From: Gammaproteobacteria bacterium | GTDB lineage: Bacteria > Pseudomonadota > Gammaproteobacteria > Pseudomonadales > Azotimanducaceae | NCBI GenBank assembly: GCA_009842245.1 | Contig: VYFT01000040.1 | Span: forward strand, 1-44,349 | Direction of reading: 5' to 3' | Length of the DNA stretch: 44,349 nt | In this document: positions 27,001 to 36,270 of the stretch, piece by piece | Layout of the letters: every line of letters starts with the position of its first letter | Numbering within the stretch: the stretch's first letter is position 1 | The notes under the pieces: model-generated | What the model saw: only the letters and a program-made list of their open reading frames with translations | What the model was told of the DNA's origin: nothing | Databases searched by the model: none | Program-made: the position numbers and the translations under genes

Positions 27001-30000
27001 GTCTCATTGCGAACCCAACGACTCTCCCGTTCGACCAATGCTTCTACAAGCAACGTCGAAATGTGAGAGTTACTCTTAGAGTCCTCTAATTCTGCAATAA
27101 CATAATAGAATCTATTGTCCGGTGGGGTGAAGTCGCACGCTACTGGGTCGAGGGTCGATACTAACGTACAATCGAATACTTCCTCCCACTCGACTTCTCG
27201 AAGTGACAAATCTTCTCGTTCATAATAGTCGGAGCCATTTTGGCTAGCCCAGACAGTGATTCGCACTTCGGTACCAATCGATATCTCGTCATCTTTGGAA
27301 ACTACTAAGACTTCAATAGGCCAAGGCTTCCCAATTGTTATCCGACCCCATCCGTAACCAAAGATTGAGTTATGACGTTCTGGACGTCGGATGCCGACGA
27401 ATCGGTCCACTCCAAAATAAGGTGCCTTGATATGTGTTGCTACGGATTTGCCTCGATCGCTGAGTACCGAACTGTCCACACTGAGCTCACCGTAGTAGAC
27501 ATTACTGCGCAGCGAACCTAGCGTAGCTACATGCTTACCTTCACTGTCCAGTTCGAACTTTTCCGAAATTAGCGAACCAGAAAGATTCGTGTCCCGATTA
27601 CCGCTAACGACGAATTCATTACTCGGCAAATTTTGAAAAGATAGACCTTGCGACCGTAACCAAACGTCGACCTGCCCGGTCGCGTGAGCATAGGGTCCAC
27701 CAGCGTGAAACTCTGCGCGCGTTGTCGTACTGATCTGATCTCCAAACTCGTACTGTTCAGCATTTAGGGTTTGGGTCACTCGAATAGGGTTAGTTTTGAA
27801 TTCAAAAACCGTGAATGATCCACCGTTAACGTCAAAAGTCTTCGAGTCTTCGAACATGTCGAAGCAGGGCTTTGAAACCGGTTTGTGAGCATTGAATACG
27901 AGACGTACTTCATACTCACCAAGCTCAGCATTGTTTGTCAGGTTTATAGATGTGTCGTACGAACCAAATTCATTCAAGGACAAGGGTGTTACTTCTATCG
28001 ACTGATGTGCCGGTCCTTCAATGCACAGCCCAAAGTGACCTTCGTCAGGTATCGCTCGTATGTCATTACGTCTTGTTCGGACAAATCCCTTGATATGAAC
28101 GGTATCCCCTGGGAGGTACAAGTCTTGCGGCGTGGTAGCCCAGTGGTCGATGCTCTCAAACAAGTCATCGGGAAATACGTAACCTCGGATCGTGTAACTG
28201 TAATCTAGTGGCAATAATGCGATTCCTTCAGTCCCCTCGACTCGTAGAAAATACATAGGACAATCGCGACCTCCGCGACAATCCCAATTCAATCCTTCCT
28301 TGCTCCGATCCCAATAGGGATCGAAAGTTTTGTATCCCGGTAAGGAAACGAACCCGTTCATGTCTGTCTTCCCAGAAAATATAGTCTCGCGGACTTCAGA
28401 CAGGTTGCTGGGGGTACCGAGATAAAACTCGACTTCTGTGTTCGCGATTGGTTCGCCTGTGCGTAGATCGACTACCCATGCCAGCGTACTAACAGCTCCC
28501 AATTTGAGAAATACAGAATAGGAAGTTGCTTGTATAAAGAAGAGTTTCTCTACTGATTCTTTCGGATGGTCAAATCTTGGTCTGCTTACGACTTTACCCG
28601 ACATCACTCCGGAAGGCGAACGAATAGCGTTTCTTAATCCAAATAGTCGTGCCTGTAGCGTGTCGTCCTCATCTGGATTTGGCAGAATTTTCGTTTGAGC
28701 TTGTTGTACTCCTTGTTCGTCAAGAGTGTCATAAATGAGGTTGACGTCGTCGACGTTTTCTAAAAACAGTTTAGGTTCGACGTTGCTTTGTGCGTCAATG
28801 ACGACGTGCGTTTGAGATAGATATAGAGTTGGCGGTGGCCGTCCAATTCGAAAGGTTACTTCGTTGGTACCGATGAGAGGACGTCCAAAACCATCCCGGA
28901 CCTGTACCAGACTATCGGTTTCATTGTTTTCTTGGTCTATTGCTGCGACATACAGGCGGTAACTAGTGTTTGGTCGAACGTCTCTGCGGATGAGATAGTC
29001 GACGCTCTTCGTTTTTTGGGAGTGTCTCCACGTAGTGTACCTCCATGTATTACTCAGCTCAATTGAAGGTTCTGTATGAATCAAATGACCGATCGATCGT
29101 TGAGGAAAACGAGAAGAAAAATGAAGCCAAATATTTGAATTTACAGAGCAAGAATTCTCTTGGGATTGATCTACAGCATGGAATAGATCGTTGCCGTGCA
29201 CGTCCTGACATGTGAGTCCAAGAAACCGGAATTCACCGAACGTCGTTATGACTGTTTCAACGAGTTCTCTTTCTTTTGATAGTAATTTACCTGGTGTTCC
29301 CTTAACTCCTGGTAACAACAGCAACGACACTTTAGATTCTGGGGCAAGTGGTTCATTTGGTAATACGATCACCGAGTCATCGTGGTACCTGTCGAAGTCA
29401 CAATTGTCGCGGTTAAAGACTTGGTACTTCTGTTTTCGACCGAAGAAATCGTCTCTGAATTGAGATTCGAATTGCCTGTCTGTGGGACATATAGTAGTGG
29501 AAATTTCTTTTCCCGAAACTGAATCAACCAACAATAGTCGATCTCGCAATGAGTCTATTTCTATGTCTTGATTGAAAACAACCCGAAGGATCGGTTCGGT
29601 AGGAGACTTCCAAGACACAATCCTACTAAAATTTATCGATGGTACTGCGGTCTCGAAGACGTGAACGTACTTGTCACTCATCATTTGACCGTTCGGAGCT
29701 TTGATACCGGGTCGTACGGTTACCTTATATCTGGTAGCGCTATCGAGGTCAGTATCGACCGGTAGCTCGCACTGCAGTGTGTTTAACTTAACCCAATTCC
29801 ATTCACAATCAACTGCAGGTTCAATGTCAATAGGTACAACGTCGTCGACAAACATTGAAGCACCTAGTGCGACGATGTTTTGATTGAACTCGATCGTGAT
29901 GCGATCGCTAGCCGACACTTCTTCCCCAGAGGGATATATTGCTCGGATTTTCAACGGTTTTCCTGGCAAGTTACCTTGAGCTAGAGCCCCCGTACAGTAG

Positions 30001-30041
30001 AAGCAAGTCAAGAATATTGCGATGATCAATCTTGTGTTCAT
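24015..30041 (-). CDS. Alpha-2-macroglobulin family protein A2M-3 with intact thioester motif
   Basis: The protein has 2,008 residues with a clear Sec signal peptide (MNTRLIIAIFLTCFYCTGALA, cleavage before QGN). The domain order is Ig-like domains (about 27-270), macroglobulin repeats with MG2 motif LYLPGDTVHIKGFVR, bait segment (1201-1258), A2M core LPDNLTSWRVMVLAVSAEDRFG, and thioester domain with CWEQ (Cys1487, codon at 25581-25583). The end is EMYRPVMFGKSKPW. The family acts as a periplasmic protease trap: bait cleavage exposes the thioester, which links to the protease. Start ATG at 30039-30041 with a purine-rich site (AAAGGAATAGGAAC) just before it. It follows A2M-2 after 168 bases, a longer gap than elsewhere in the cluster, which contains a hairpin. 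No lipobox and no pbpC partner are seen. Confidence 0.94.
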   Translation of the reverse strand: MNTRLIIAIFLTCFYCTGALAQGNLPGKPLKIRAIYPSGEEVSASDRITIEFNQNIVALGASMFVDDVVPIDIEPAVDCEWNWVKLNTLQCELPVDTDLDSATRYKVTVRPGIKAPNGQMMSDKYVHVFETAVPSINFSRIVSWKSPTEPILRVVFNQDIEIDSLRDRLLLVDSVSGKEISTTICPTDRQFESQFRDDFFGRKQKYQVFNRDNCDFDRYHDDSVIVLPNEPLAPESKVSLLLLPGVKGTPGKLLSKERELVETVITTFGEFRFLGLTCQDVHGNDLFHAVDQSQENSCSVNSNIWLHFSSRFPQRSIGHLIHTEPSIELSNTWRYTTWRHSQKTKSVDYLIRRDVRPNTSYRLYVAAIDQENNETDSLVQVRDGFGRPLIGTNEVTFRIGRPPPTLYLSQTHVVIDAQSNVEPKLFLENVDDVNLIYDTLDEQGVQQAQTKILPNPDEDDTLQARLFGLRNAIRSPSGVMSGKVVSRPRFDHPKESVEKLFFIQATSYSVFLKLGAVSTLAWVVDLRTGEPIANTEVEFYLGTPSNLSEVRETIFSGKTDMNGFVSLPGYKTFDPYWDRSKEGLNWDCRGGRDCPMYFLRVEGTEGIALLPLDYSYTIRGYVFPDDLFESIDHWATTPQDLYLPGDTVHIKGFVRTRRNDIRAIPDEGHFGLCIEGPAHQSIEVTPLSLNEFGSYDTSINLTNNAELGEYEVRLVFNAHKPVSKPCFDMFEDSKTFDVNGGSFTVFEFKTNPIRVTQTLNAEQYEFGDQISTTTRAEFHAGGPYAHATGQVDVWLRSQGLSFQNLPSNEFVVSGNRDTNLSGSLISEKFELDSEGKHVATLGSLRSNVYYGELSVDSSVLSDRGKSVATHIKAPYFGVDRFVGIRRPERHNSIFGYGWGRITIGKPWPIEVLVVSKDDEISIGTEVRITVWASQNGSDYYEREDLSLREVEWEEVFDCTLVSTLDPVACDFTPPDNRFYYVIAELEDSKSNSHISTLLVEALVERESRWVRNETPTPVELELNCGTQKVNVGETIRCEVKNHLGNSPILVSIERTSVIDNWLVQLDPKNPVIEFPVLKHYEPHFELSVLNVFPRSATDNPEDPRYRIGSTEFTLDNPRLVPLGMTVSSNRDHYQPRDKVTLSISIDGNKGAKVPTEFAFAVIDEALLDLNTDGSVFFDPTMKTWKMNESNVQTYGLIAALIEEFDRQSPPSSISPEDRSSYSDDEMEEVITTGTYMPVSDPSVLMEEEPESDPNMRKVDRFIAHWNPSVVSDDGRLKLEFVLPDNLTSWRVMVLAVSAEDRFGYAETTFTSMKDTEVRPVVPNVVTEGDIFQIGASILNRADRRRRFTVEIQALGDLLKNSETTFKQQMSFAPFERKLVTWDVEARSLPPPLDIRRPIKMSEIQIIASAGDRREKDTLDVRIPVRSNKIRVSSVAYGALAGDQTTIPIGIPSKLTTDNGQLDFTLSTNEAIDFDGVFRYAIEYPYSCWEQQLTQAVLAMQYVQLEKRGAKHGIQWSDPEGLIKRVLDSATDYQAYNGGLAFYISADQSEDPYLSVYTAIAFSWLEDAGYDIPQGVKQKMLEYLRDYVDDIGGIISHGKDLGDKVQIDHLQATVSATVLHALAVMGELKESDLALFSDQMGQMDLFGLSQYLMASITLDPTHSLIPKIFEKIMNRRSLVDGAVEFVESVPRGFTAILHSNTRSRCSLLEALTKLSDASGNSIDIGELKELSNSVRYARENLPYWRNTQDNVYCTNAMITFFDHVDSDVEDLITSVALRSDDTGISTRLADSWKFNSNVTKLHTQHTLKSQLFGTQGAIEINRQGSGTAFYNVELSYLATVGERINRFSGFEVHREYVAYRDKQWHILEPGDEITKGEYVLVNLYLNNRFERRHVVLDDSVPGGLEPVNLNLKTEFFLPYSEEELEEILSQSELYQEFESAWFWNFRYRELRLKNVRYFANRLKRGKHHVLWLGQAISAGDFTVLPTHVEEMYRPVMFGKSKPWRLKVKP
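26268..26441 (-). other. Bait-position segment of A2M-3 (residues 1201-1258)
   Basis: It is the longest of the four bait segments (58 residues). It starts Ser/Pro-rich (RQSPPSSISPEDRSS), continues with an acidic stretch (DDEMEEV), then a Thr/Gly part, and ends MEEEPESDP. The overall charge is strongly negative, opposite to the Arg-rich segment of A2M-4. Confidence 0.6.
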
Positions 30042-30098
30042 GTTCCTATTCCTTTAAGTTCAACGAGATGTTTAACGTACTACAGGCACTGACTTACT

Positions 30099-30144
30099 CA
30101 ATAAAACATGATCCGATGAGATACGCATCAATACTGTTTTATTG
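30099..30144 (-). promoter_or_regulatory. Hairpin in the A2M-2/A2M-3 gap (possible attenuator or terminator)
   Basis: CAATAAAACA (30099-30108) and TGTTTTATTG (30135-30144) are a perfect 10-bp inverted repeat, with an inner 4-bp stem GATG/CATC. Read on the coding (minus) strand, the 3' arm contains TTTT. It sits in the longest gap between A2M genes (168 bases), so it could lower expression of A2M-3 and A2M-4 relative to the first two genes. Confidence 0.45.
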
Positions 30145-30209
30145 GGTCTAATCATTCGTATTACGGTTCGTAAATCCCGTCTACATAGACTGCTAATAAA
30201 TGGACTACG

Positions 30210-33200
30210 TTATCGTGGCGATTCTGGCTTGACCGTTAGTGTCCAAGGCTCCGATTTACCAAACATCACAGGCCGATACATTTCTTCGACATGAGTGGGC
30301 AATGCTGTGAATTTACCCGCACTAATCACTTGTCCTTCCCAAGATAAGTGGTGCTTTCCTCGTTTTATGAACCTTGCAAAATAGCGAACATTTTGAATGC
30401 CTATTTCACGATATCGAAAGTGCCAACCTCTAGACGCATCTTTGAAGTCGCTATACCACTTGCTTGTTGGTGAAATGCCTATCAAATTGTCGCGATCCCA
30501 ACCGGGAGCGTATTCGGTCCTCAGCTGATCGTTTATCGGTTCTAAACCTCCAGGTACAGGATCATCAAGCACGACGTGATGACGATCGAATCGATTATTC
30601 AGAAACAAGTGTACCGCGACGATCTCACCTTGATTCAAGGTATCTCCTGGTTTAAGGACCTGCCACGTTTTGTTTCGTCGCACGGCATATTCGCGATGGA
30701 GTTCGAACCCAGAAAATCGATTGATTCTGGCGTCGACCATAGTTAAATATGACAATTCAACGTCGTAAAACGCGGTAGCATTGCCTTTACGACTGATTTC
30801 GATCGCTCCCTTCGAACCAAACAGTTGAGAATTCAATGAATGCTGGGTGTGGAGCTTGGTGACGCTAGAACTCAATTCCCAACCAGCTGCAAGGCGAGTC
30901 GAAACGCCAGTGTCTTCACTTACCAGACTAATGGTGGCCAACAGATCTGATTCATCAGAACCGACAAAATCGAAAAACGTCAGCATCGCCTTTGTACAAA
31001 AGACATTGTCCTGTGTGCTATGCCAGCGGGGTAGGTTATCTCGAGCATATCGAACCGAATCTGACAGTTCTTTCAGTTCTCCAACGTCGATACCACTAGA
31101 AGTCCAGTCTGACAGTAAAGTGAGTGCCTCTAACACCGAACACAGTGAGCGAGTGTCCGAGTGGAGAATCCGGGTGAACGCTCGAGGAATGGATTCGACA
31201 TATTCCACTGTACCATCAACTAAGGAACGATGATTCAGTATCCGTTCAACAACCTTTTTCGTCAGTGGATGAGCCGAATCTTGATTGAGAATCGCCATGA
31301 GGAACTGAGATAATCCAAACAAGTCCATTTGATTGATGTGGCCAGAGAATTGACCTAAATCTTCGTCAGTAAGCTCTCCTGACAAGGCTAACGAGTTTAC
31401 AACAACAGCGCTGACCGTGGCTTGGACGTGATTGAAAAATTTCTGATCTGTAATCCAATCTGCATTAATGGGTTCGTCTCGTTCCTGTTCAAGAAACTTG
31501 CGTAGATACTCATGTAAATTTTGGTTCACGTGCTGGGGGACAGCGTACCCCGCATTTTCTAGCCAAGAGAACGCGAGAGCAGTGTACGCAGACAAATACG
31601 GATCGACAAGTCTATTTCGAGGAATGAAATACGCCATACCACCACCGGGAGCCTGAAAATCAACCGCGGAATCCAGCACTCGCCGAATCAATTTGTCTGG
31701 ATCTGGCCAATCGACTCTGTGCTTTGCACCACGCGCTTCAAGTTGCTTATACTGCATCGCAAGTACTGCTTGAGTGAGTAATTGTTCCCAACAAGCGTAC
31801 GGATAGTCGATGGCATATCGAAACACACCATCAAAATTGACGGCTTCGTTTGTGGTCATAGTGAAATCTATTTGTCCGTTGTCGTCAACAACTTTATTAG
31901 GTATTGCGACAGGAATCGAGGTTTTATCGCCGTCGAGAGATCCATACACAACGCTCGACACCCGAACAAGACTACTGCGGACCGGAATTCGCACATCCAG
32001 CGCGTCGCGATCTCGACGGTCTCCAGCACTTGCAACCACTTGAATTTCTGACGACTGGGTGGGGTTTTGAAAGTCGAGAGATTTAGGAAGGGTACCAGCT
32101 GCTACATCCCACAATACGACCCTGCGTTCAAATGGTTTAAAGTCTAACTGCTGCGTGTAGGATGCTTTCGATCCTTCAGCGAGTAATCCCGTTGCGTGCA
32201 GTTCAACCAGCAATTTCCTGCGTCGTTCGGCTCGATTGAGAACTGATGCGCCAATTTGAAACTCATCTCCCTCTGTTACCACGTTTGGTACTACTGCTCG
32301 CACTTCCGTTTCTTTCTTTGAGGAAACGGTCATTTCCGCATATCCAAATCTATCTTCGGCGGAAACCGCCATAACCATAACTCTCCATCTCGTCAGGTTG
32401 TCGGGTAGGATGAAATTGAGTTTTAGACGACCATCGTCTGCCACCGCAGACGGATTCCAATAGGCAACAAACCGATCAACCTTTCGTACATCCGGATCTG
32501 TTTTCCTATCGGTTTCGAATGGACTCAGACCGGCCATTGAGTATTGAGGATCACTGTCACGTATTACACTTCGATTCGTGTAAGGTGATGATGACGAGTG
32601 TATGTCAGACGCCTCCATCAAAGCTCTAATTAATCCGTAAGTTCTTACACCATTAGGACGAACTCTCCATGTTTTCTCTGTTGGGTCGAAATACGTACCT
32701 CCTGCAGTGCTCAAATCTAACAACGCTTCGTCTACTACGGCTACTGCATATTCGATGGGGACTCTCTTACCTCTTGACCGTTTTGTCGATATAGACAACT
32801 TGACCGGATCGCGGGGGCTGTAAGATCTGCGATTCGATGAAACCTTGACCTCAAGTGGACTGAGACGAGGGTTTTCCATGTCAAACTGAGTGCCGGCGAT
32901 TCGGTATTTTGGGTCGTCGGAAAGCGTCGCAGGAGATCGCGGAGAGAGCGCAAGCACCGAAAGTTTAAAGTGAGGTGCGTACTCTTCTTGAACTTTAAAC
33001 TCAATAAACGGATTCGCAGGATCAAGGCGAACCAACCACTCGTCAATCACGCCAGTACGTTCTATCGTGACTAGTACTGGAGCGCTTCCGAGGTGGTTCT
33101 TGACTTTACATCGAATGGAGTCCCCAACTGAGACGTTTTTCTCGTCCACGTCACACTTCAACTGCATGGTAAGGGCAGGAATGCGTTCGAAGGGATCCAC

Positions 33201-36200
33201 TCGGGTTCTGTGGTCAACTCGTGCGTCAACGTACACGCTAGACAAGTGAATGTTTCCTCTCGTATCCAATATCTGGGCTTCAACTTGGTAGAAATTACTT
33301 TCTGGCGGGGTGTATTCACAAGACACAGGGTCCTCGGCTGACACTACTGCGCAATCAAAGACTTCTTCCCACTCTATCTCGGAAGAATACCATGGAATCT
33401 GCTCGTCGCTGTCTGGATCTTTCTTGGCTGCGAAGACAGTAATTTGAACGTCGACACCGATCTCAATCTCATCATCTTTGGATACGACCACCACTTGAAT
33501 TGGCCAAGGTTCGCCAACTCTTATTCGATTGCGATCGAAACTTCCGTAAATGTAAGCAGTCGTTCGCTTGATTGCGACGAAACGGTCTACTCCGAAATAT
33601 GGTACGATTGCTCGCGTCGCGACAGACTTACCACGATCGCTTATTACCGAATTCTCGATTTGAAGATCACCGTAATAGGTATCACGATCAATTGAATCGA
33701 TAGTTACCGTGTGCTCCCCTTCGGCATTCAATTCGATTCTGCGAGAGTAGATCGGGCTCAGAAGTTGATAAGGTACATTTCTACTGATTTCATAACTGTA
33801 AGTAGAAACGGCAGTAAACGGCGGAGTGTTTGGTACGAGTCTCACATTCACTTGACCACTTGCATGCGCGTAAGAACCACCAGCATGAAAGCTTGCTCGC
33901 GTAGTAATGGATAAGCTATCGCCACGCTCATACACTGTTGCATTTAGTTCTTGCGATACCTCAATTGGATTGGTCTTAAATTCGAAGACTTCAAACGAAC
34001 CATTGCTAACGGAATATCTTCCAGGGGTTCCGAATCTACTTTCACACGGTTCCGACACTGGTTCTATGGGATTGAAAATCAAATAGAATCGATACTCACC
34101 GAATTCGGTGCGTTCGTTCAATTTCAATGAGGTGTGATATGCTCCAAATTGATTTAAAGCAATTGGAGTTATCTCGTACTTTCGACCATTTGGGCCGGCC
34201 ACACATAGCCCAAAATGTCCTTGTTCGGGTATCGCCCGGACGTTGTTGCGTCTAGTACGTACGTAACCTTTTATTTGTACTGTATCACCAGGCATGTACA
34301 AACTCTGCGAAGTTGTCGTCCAGTGATCTAGAGTGTCGTAGATCGGTCCATCAGAATAGGCACGATTGAGAGTGTAGTTTGAGTCTGTTGGCAATACCGC
34401 CATTCCAGATTCTCCGTCGACACGAAGAAAGTACATGGAACAGTCCGCATTGTCTTCACAGCCTCGAGTAAAGTTATTCTCCGCGCGAACATTCATAGGG
34501 TCATAGACTTCGTACCCTGGTAGGATTGCTAATCCGTTCTCATCTGTCGTTCCAGTGAAAATTGACTCTCGAACTTGTTCTAAATGCAATGGATTGCCGA
34601 GATAGAACTCTAGATCCGCGTTCGCGATCGGTTCGCCGGTTTGCAAGTCCACAACCCATGCTAAAGAACGAACAGTACCAGTTTTGAGAACCACCGAGTA
34701 CGGCGTTGCCTGCGCGAAAAAGAGGCTCTCTAAATGTTCTTCTCGATGATCGAATCTTGGTCGACTGCGTAGATTACCGGACATTATTCCAGAAGAGGAG
34801 CGTAAAACATCTCGGAGATTTAGAAATTGCGCCTCTAACACATCGTCTTCCCTTGGACTTGGCCGATGTTGGACTAGACTTTGCTGTACGCCTGTTTTGT
34901 CGAGTGTATCGAACGTAATGGACACGTCTTCAACGTTGCCAAGAATAATTTGCGGCTCAATGGTCCCGTTAGAATCGACAACTGTGTGCGTCGAGTTTAA
35001 GTATGCTCGTGGTAAGGCGCGACCAGTTCGAAACGTGATTTCATTCGTACCGATTAAAGGGCGTCCGAAGCCATCTCTGACCGGTTCCGAACTCTCGGTT
35101 TCTGCGCCGGTCTTTTCGTGCGGAGATAGATACAGCCGGTAAGAAGTGCTTGATTTAAAGTCGCCAACAATCCTATACTTGATTCCTGTGATGTCGTCAT
35201 AGCGCCACCGAGCGAGGAACAACCACCCGTCGTTTCGCTTAAGTGACGGCTCCGAGTGCACAAAGTTGTTAATCGCACGTTGTCCAAATCTTGACGATAA
35301 AACCAGCGAGAAATTGGATTGCACTGAACAGCTTTCTTCCTGTGTTTGGCTTGTCGACAGGAATAAGTCGTTTCCGTGGACATCTTGACAAACCAATCCG
35401 AGTAGCCGAAACTCATCAAACGTTGTAATCTCAGCATCAACAAGCATTCGCTCCTTTGATGTTAAATTACCCGTAGCCCCCTCTACACCTGGGAGTAAAA
35501 CCAACGAAACTTGGGAGCCAGCAGATAACGTTTCCTGAGGTAGTAAAACGACGTTGTCAGTTTGAACTCTTTGGTATTCACTGCCGTCAAGGTAGCTGTA
35601 CTTCTTGTATGTTTGCGAGCGGCCGAAGAAATCATCGTCTATTTCATAGGTCATGCGTCCTACGTTCGGCCAAACTTTGACTGAAATTTCTTTACCGGTT
35701 ATCGAGTCGAGCATAAAAACTCGATTCTTTAACGTCGCTAGATTGACTTTTTGATTGAACAGAACTTTTATGATAGGTTCCGTGGGAGACACCCAGGATA
35801 CTAGGTCCGTATATCTAATCGACGGTACAACTGTCTCAAAGGTATGAACGTAATTCGATTGCAGTACCCGACCATTCGGGGCTCGAATTCCTGGTCGTAC
35901 GGTCACGGTATACTTCGTCGAACGTGCTAAGTTGGAATCGATAGGAAGTTCACACTGAAGAGTGTTTAGCTTGACCCAATTCCACTCACATTCAACAGCA
36001 GGTTCAATGTCAATTGGTACCACGTCGTCTACAAACATCGACGCGCCTAATGACACTACATTTTGATTGAACTCAATTGTAATGCGTTCGCTTGAAGCTA
36101 CCTCTTCTCCAGTCGGATAGATAGCACGCACTTTTAAGGGTTTGTCAGCTCCGTTCCCTTGGCTTAGAACGCTGGCGGAAAACAAGACTAATAACACAAC

Positions 36201-36221
36201 ACCTGTTAATCGAAATAGCAT
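30210..36221 (-). CDS. Alpha-2-macroglobulin family protein A2M-2 with intact thioester motif
   Basis: The protein has 2,003 residues from the ATG at 36219-36221, chosen because AGGAG lies seven bases upstream and the signal peptide (MLFRLTGVVLLVLFSASVLS, cleavage before QGN) then starts at residue 1. An upstream ATG (36266) would add 15 Arg/Ser-rich residues. The domains are Ig-like modules (about 22-265), macroglobulin repeats with LYMPGDTVQIKGYVR, bait segment 1202-1248, LPDNLTRWRVMVMAVSAEDRFG, and thioester domain with CWEQ (Cys1477, codon at 31791-31793). The end is EMYRPVMFGKSEPW. It is the closest relative of A2M-3; the first ~110 mature residues are nearly the same. The function is protease trapping by family inference. 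It starts 49 bases after the A2M-1 stop, so the two are co-transcribed. Confidence 0.94.
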   Translation of the reverse strand: MLFRLTGVVLLVLFSASVLSQGNGADKPLKVRAIYPTGEEVASSERITIEFNQNVVSLGASMFVDDVVPIDIEPAVECEWNWVKLNTLQCELPIDSNLARSTKYTVTVRPGIRAPNGRVLQSNYVHTFETVVPSIRYTDLVSWVSPTEPIIKVLFNQKVNLATLKNRVFMLDSITGKEISVKVWPNVGRMTYEIDDDFFGRSQTYKKYSYLDGSEYQRVQTDNVVLLPQETLSAGSQVSLVLLPGVEGATGNLTSKERMLVDAEITTFDEFRLLGLVCQDVHGNDLFLSTSQTQEESCSVQSNFSLVLSSRFGQRAINNFVHSEPSLKRNDGWLFLARWRYDDITGIKYRIVGDFKSSTSYRLYLSPHEKTGAETESSEPVRDGFGRPLIGTNEITFRTGRALPRAYLNSTHTVVDSNGTIEPQIILGNVEDVSITFDTLDKTGVQQSLVQHRPSPREDDVLEAQFLNLRDVLRSSSGIMSGNLRSRPRFDHREEHLESLFFAQATPYSVVLKTGTVRSLAWVVDLQTGEPIANADLEFYLGNPLHLEQVRESIFTGTTDENGLAILPGYEVYDPMNVRAENNFTRGCEDNADCSMYFLRVDGESGMAVLPTDSNYTLNRAYSDGPIYDTLDHWTTTSQSLYMPGDTVQIKGYVRTRRNNVRAIPEQGHFGLCVAGPNGRKYEITPIALNQFGAYHTSLKLNERTEFGEYRFYLIFNPIEPVSEPCESRFGTPGRYSVSNGSFEVFEFKTNPIEVSQELNATVYERGDSLSITTRASFHAGGSYAHASGQVNVRLVPNTPPFTAVSTYSYEISRNVPYQLLSPIYSRRIELNAEGEHTVTIDSIDRDTYYGDLQIENSVISDRGKSVATRAIVPYFGVDRFVAIKRTTAYIYGSFDRNRIRVGEPWPIQVVVVSKDDEIEIGVDVQITVFAAKKDPDSDEQIPWYSSEIEWEEVFDCAVVSAEDPVSCEYTPPESNFYQVEAQILDTRGNIHLSSVYVDARVDHRTRVDPFERIPALTMQLKCDVDEKNVSVGDSIRCKVKNHLGSAPVLVTIERTGVIDEWLVRLDPANPFIEFKVQEEYAPHFKLSVLALSPRSPATLSDDPKYRIAGTQFDMENPRLSPLEVKVSSNRRSYSPRDPVKLSISTKRSRGKRVPIEYAVAVVDEALLDLSTAGGTYFDPTEKTWRVRPNGVRTYGLIRALMEASDIHSSSSPYTNRSVIRDSDPQYSMAGLSPFETDRKTDPDVRKVDRFVAYWNPSAVADDGRLKLNFILPDNLTRWRVMVMAVSAEDRFGYAEMTVSSKKETEVRAVVPNVVTEGDEFQIGASVLNRAERRRKLLVELHATGLLAEGSKASYTQQLDFKPFERRVVLWDVAAGTLPKSLDFQNPTQSSEIQVVASAGDRRDRDALDVRIPVRSSLVRVSSVVYGSLDGDKTSIPVAIPNKVVDDNGQIDFTMTTNEAVNFDGVFRYAIDYPYACWEQLLTQAVLAMQYKQLEARGAKHRVDWPDPDKLIRRVLDSAVDFQAPGGGMAYFIPRNRLVDPYLSAYTALAFSWLENAGYAVPQHVNQNLHEYLRKFLEQERDEPINADWITDQKFFNHVQATVSAVVVNSLALSGELTDEDLGQFSGHINQMDLFGLSQFLMAILNQDSAHPLTKKVVERILNHRSLVDGTVEYVESIPRAFTRILHSDTRSLCSVLEALTLLSDWTSSGIDVGELKELSDSVRYARDNLPRWHSTQDNVFCTKAMLTFFDFVGSDESDLLATISLVSEDTGVSTRLAAGWELSSSVTKLHTQHSLNSQLFGSKGAIEISRKGNATAFYDVELSYLTMVDARINRFSGFELHREYAVRRNKTWQVLKPGDTLNQGEIVAVHLFLNNRFDRHHVVLDDPVPGGLEPINDQLRTEYAPGWDRDNLIGISPTSKWYSDFKDASRGWHFRYREIGIQNVRYFARFIKRGKHHLSWEGQVISAGKFTALPTHVEEMYRPVMFGKSEPWTLTVKPESPR
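32478..32618 (-). other. Bait-position segment of A2M-2 (residues 1202-1248)
   Basis: It is Ser-rich (DIHSSSSPYTNRS), then a mixed part with RDSDPQYSMAGLSPF and scattered charge. There is no similarity to the other three bait segments except the closing TDPDVRKV-like junction, which is shared in form by all copies. Confidence 0.6.
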
Positions 36222-36270
36222 GCTTCTACTCCTAGATTCTCTGGATCTGCTGAACGAAAGGCACATCGCT

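Noticed and set aside
36222-36266. Upstream ATG for A2M-2 adding 15 residues
   Set aside because: The added residues are Arg/Ser-rich and would spoil the signal peptide; AGGAG stands correctly before ATG 36221 instead.
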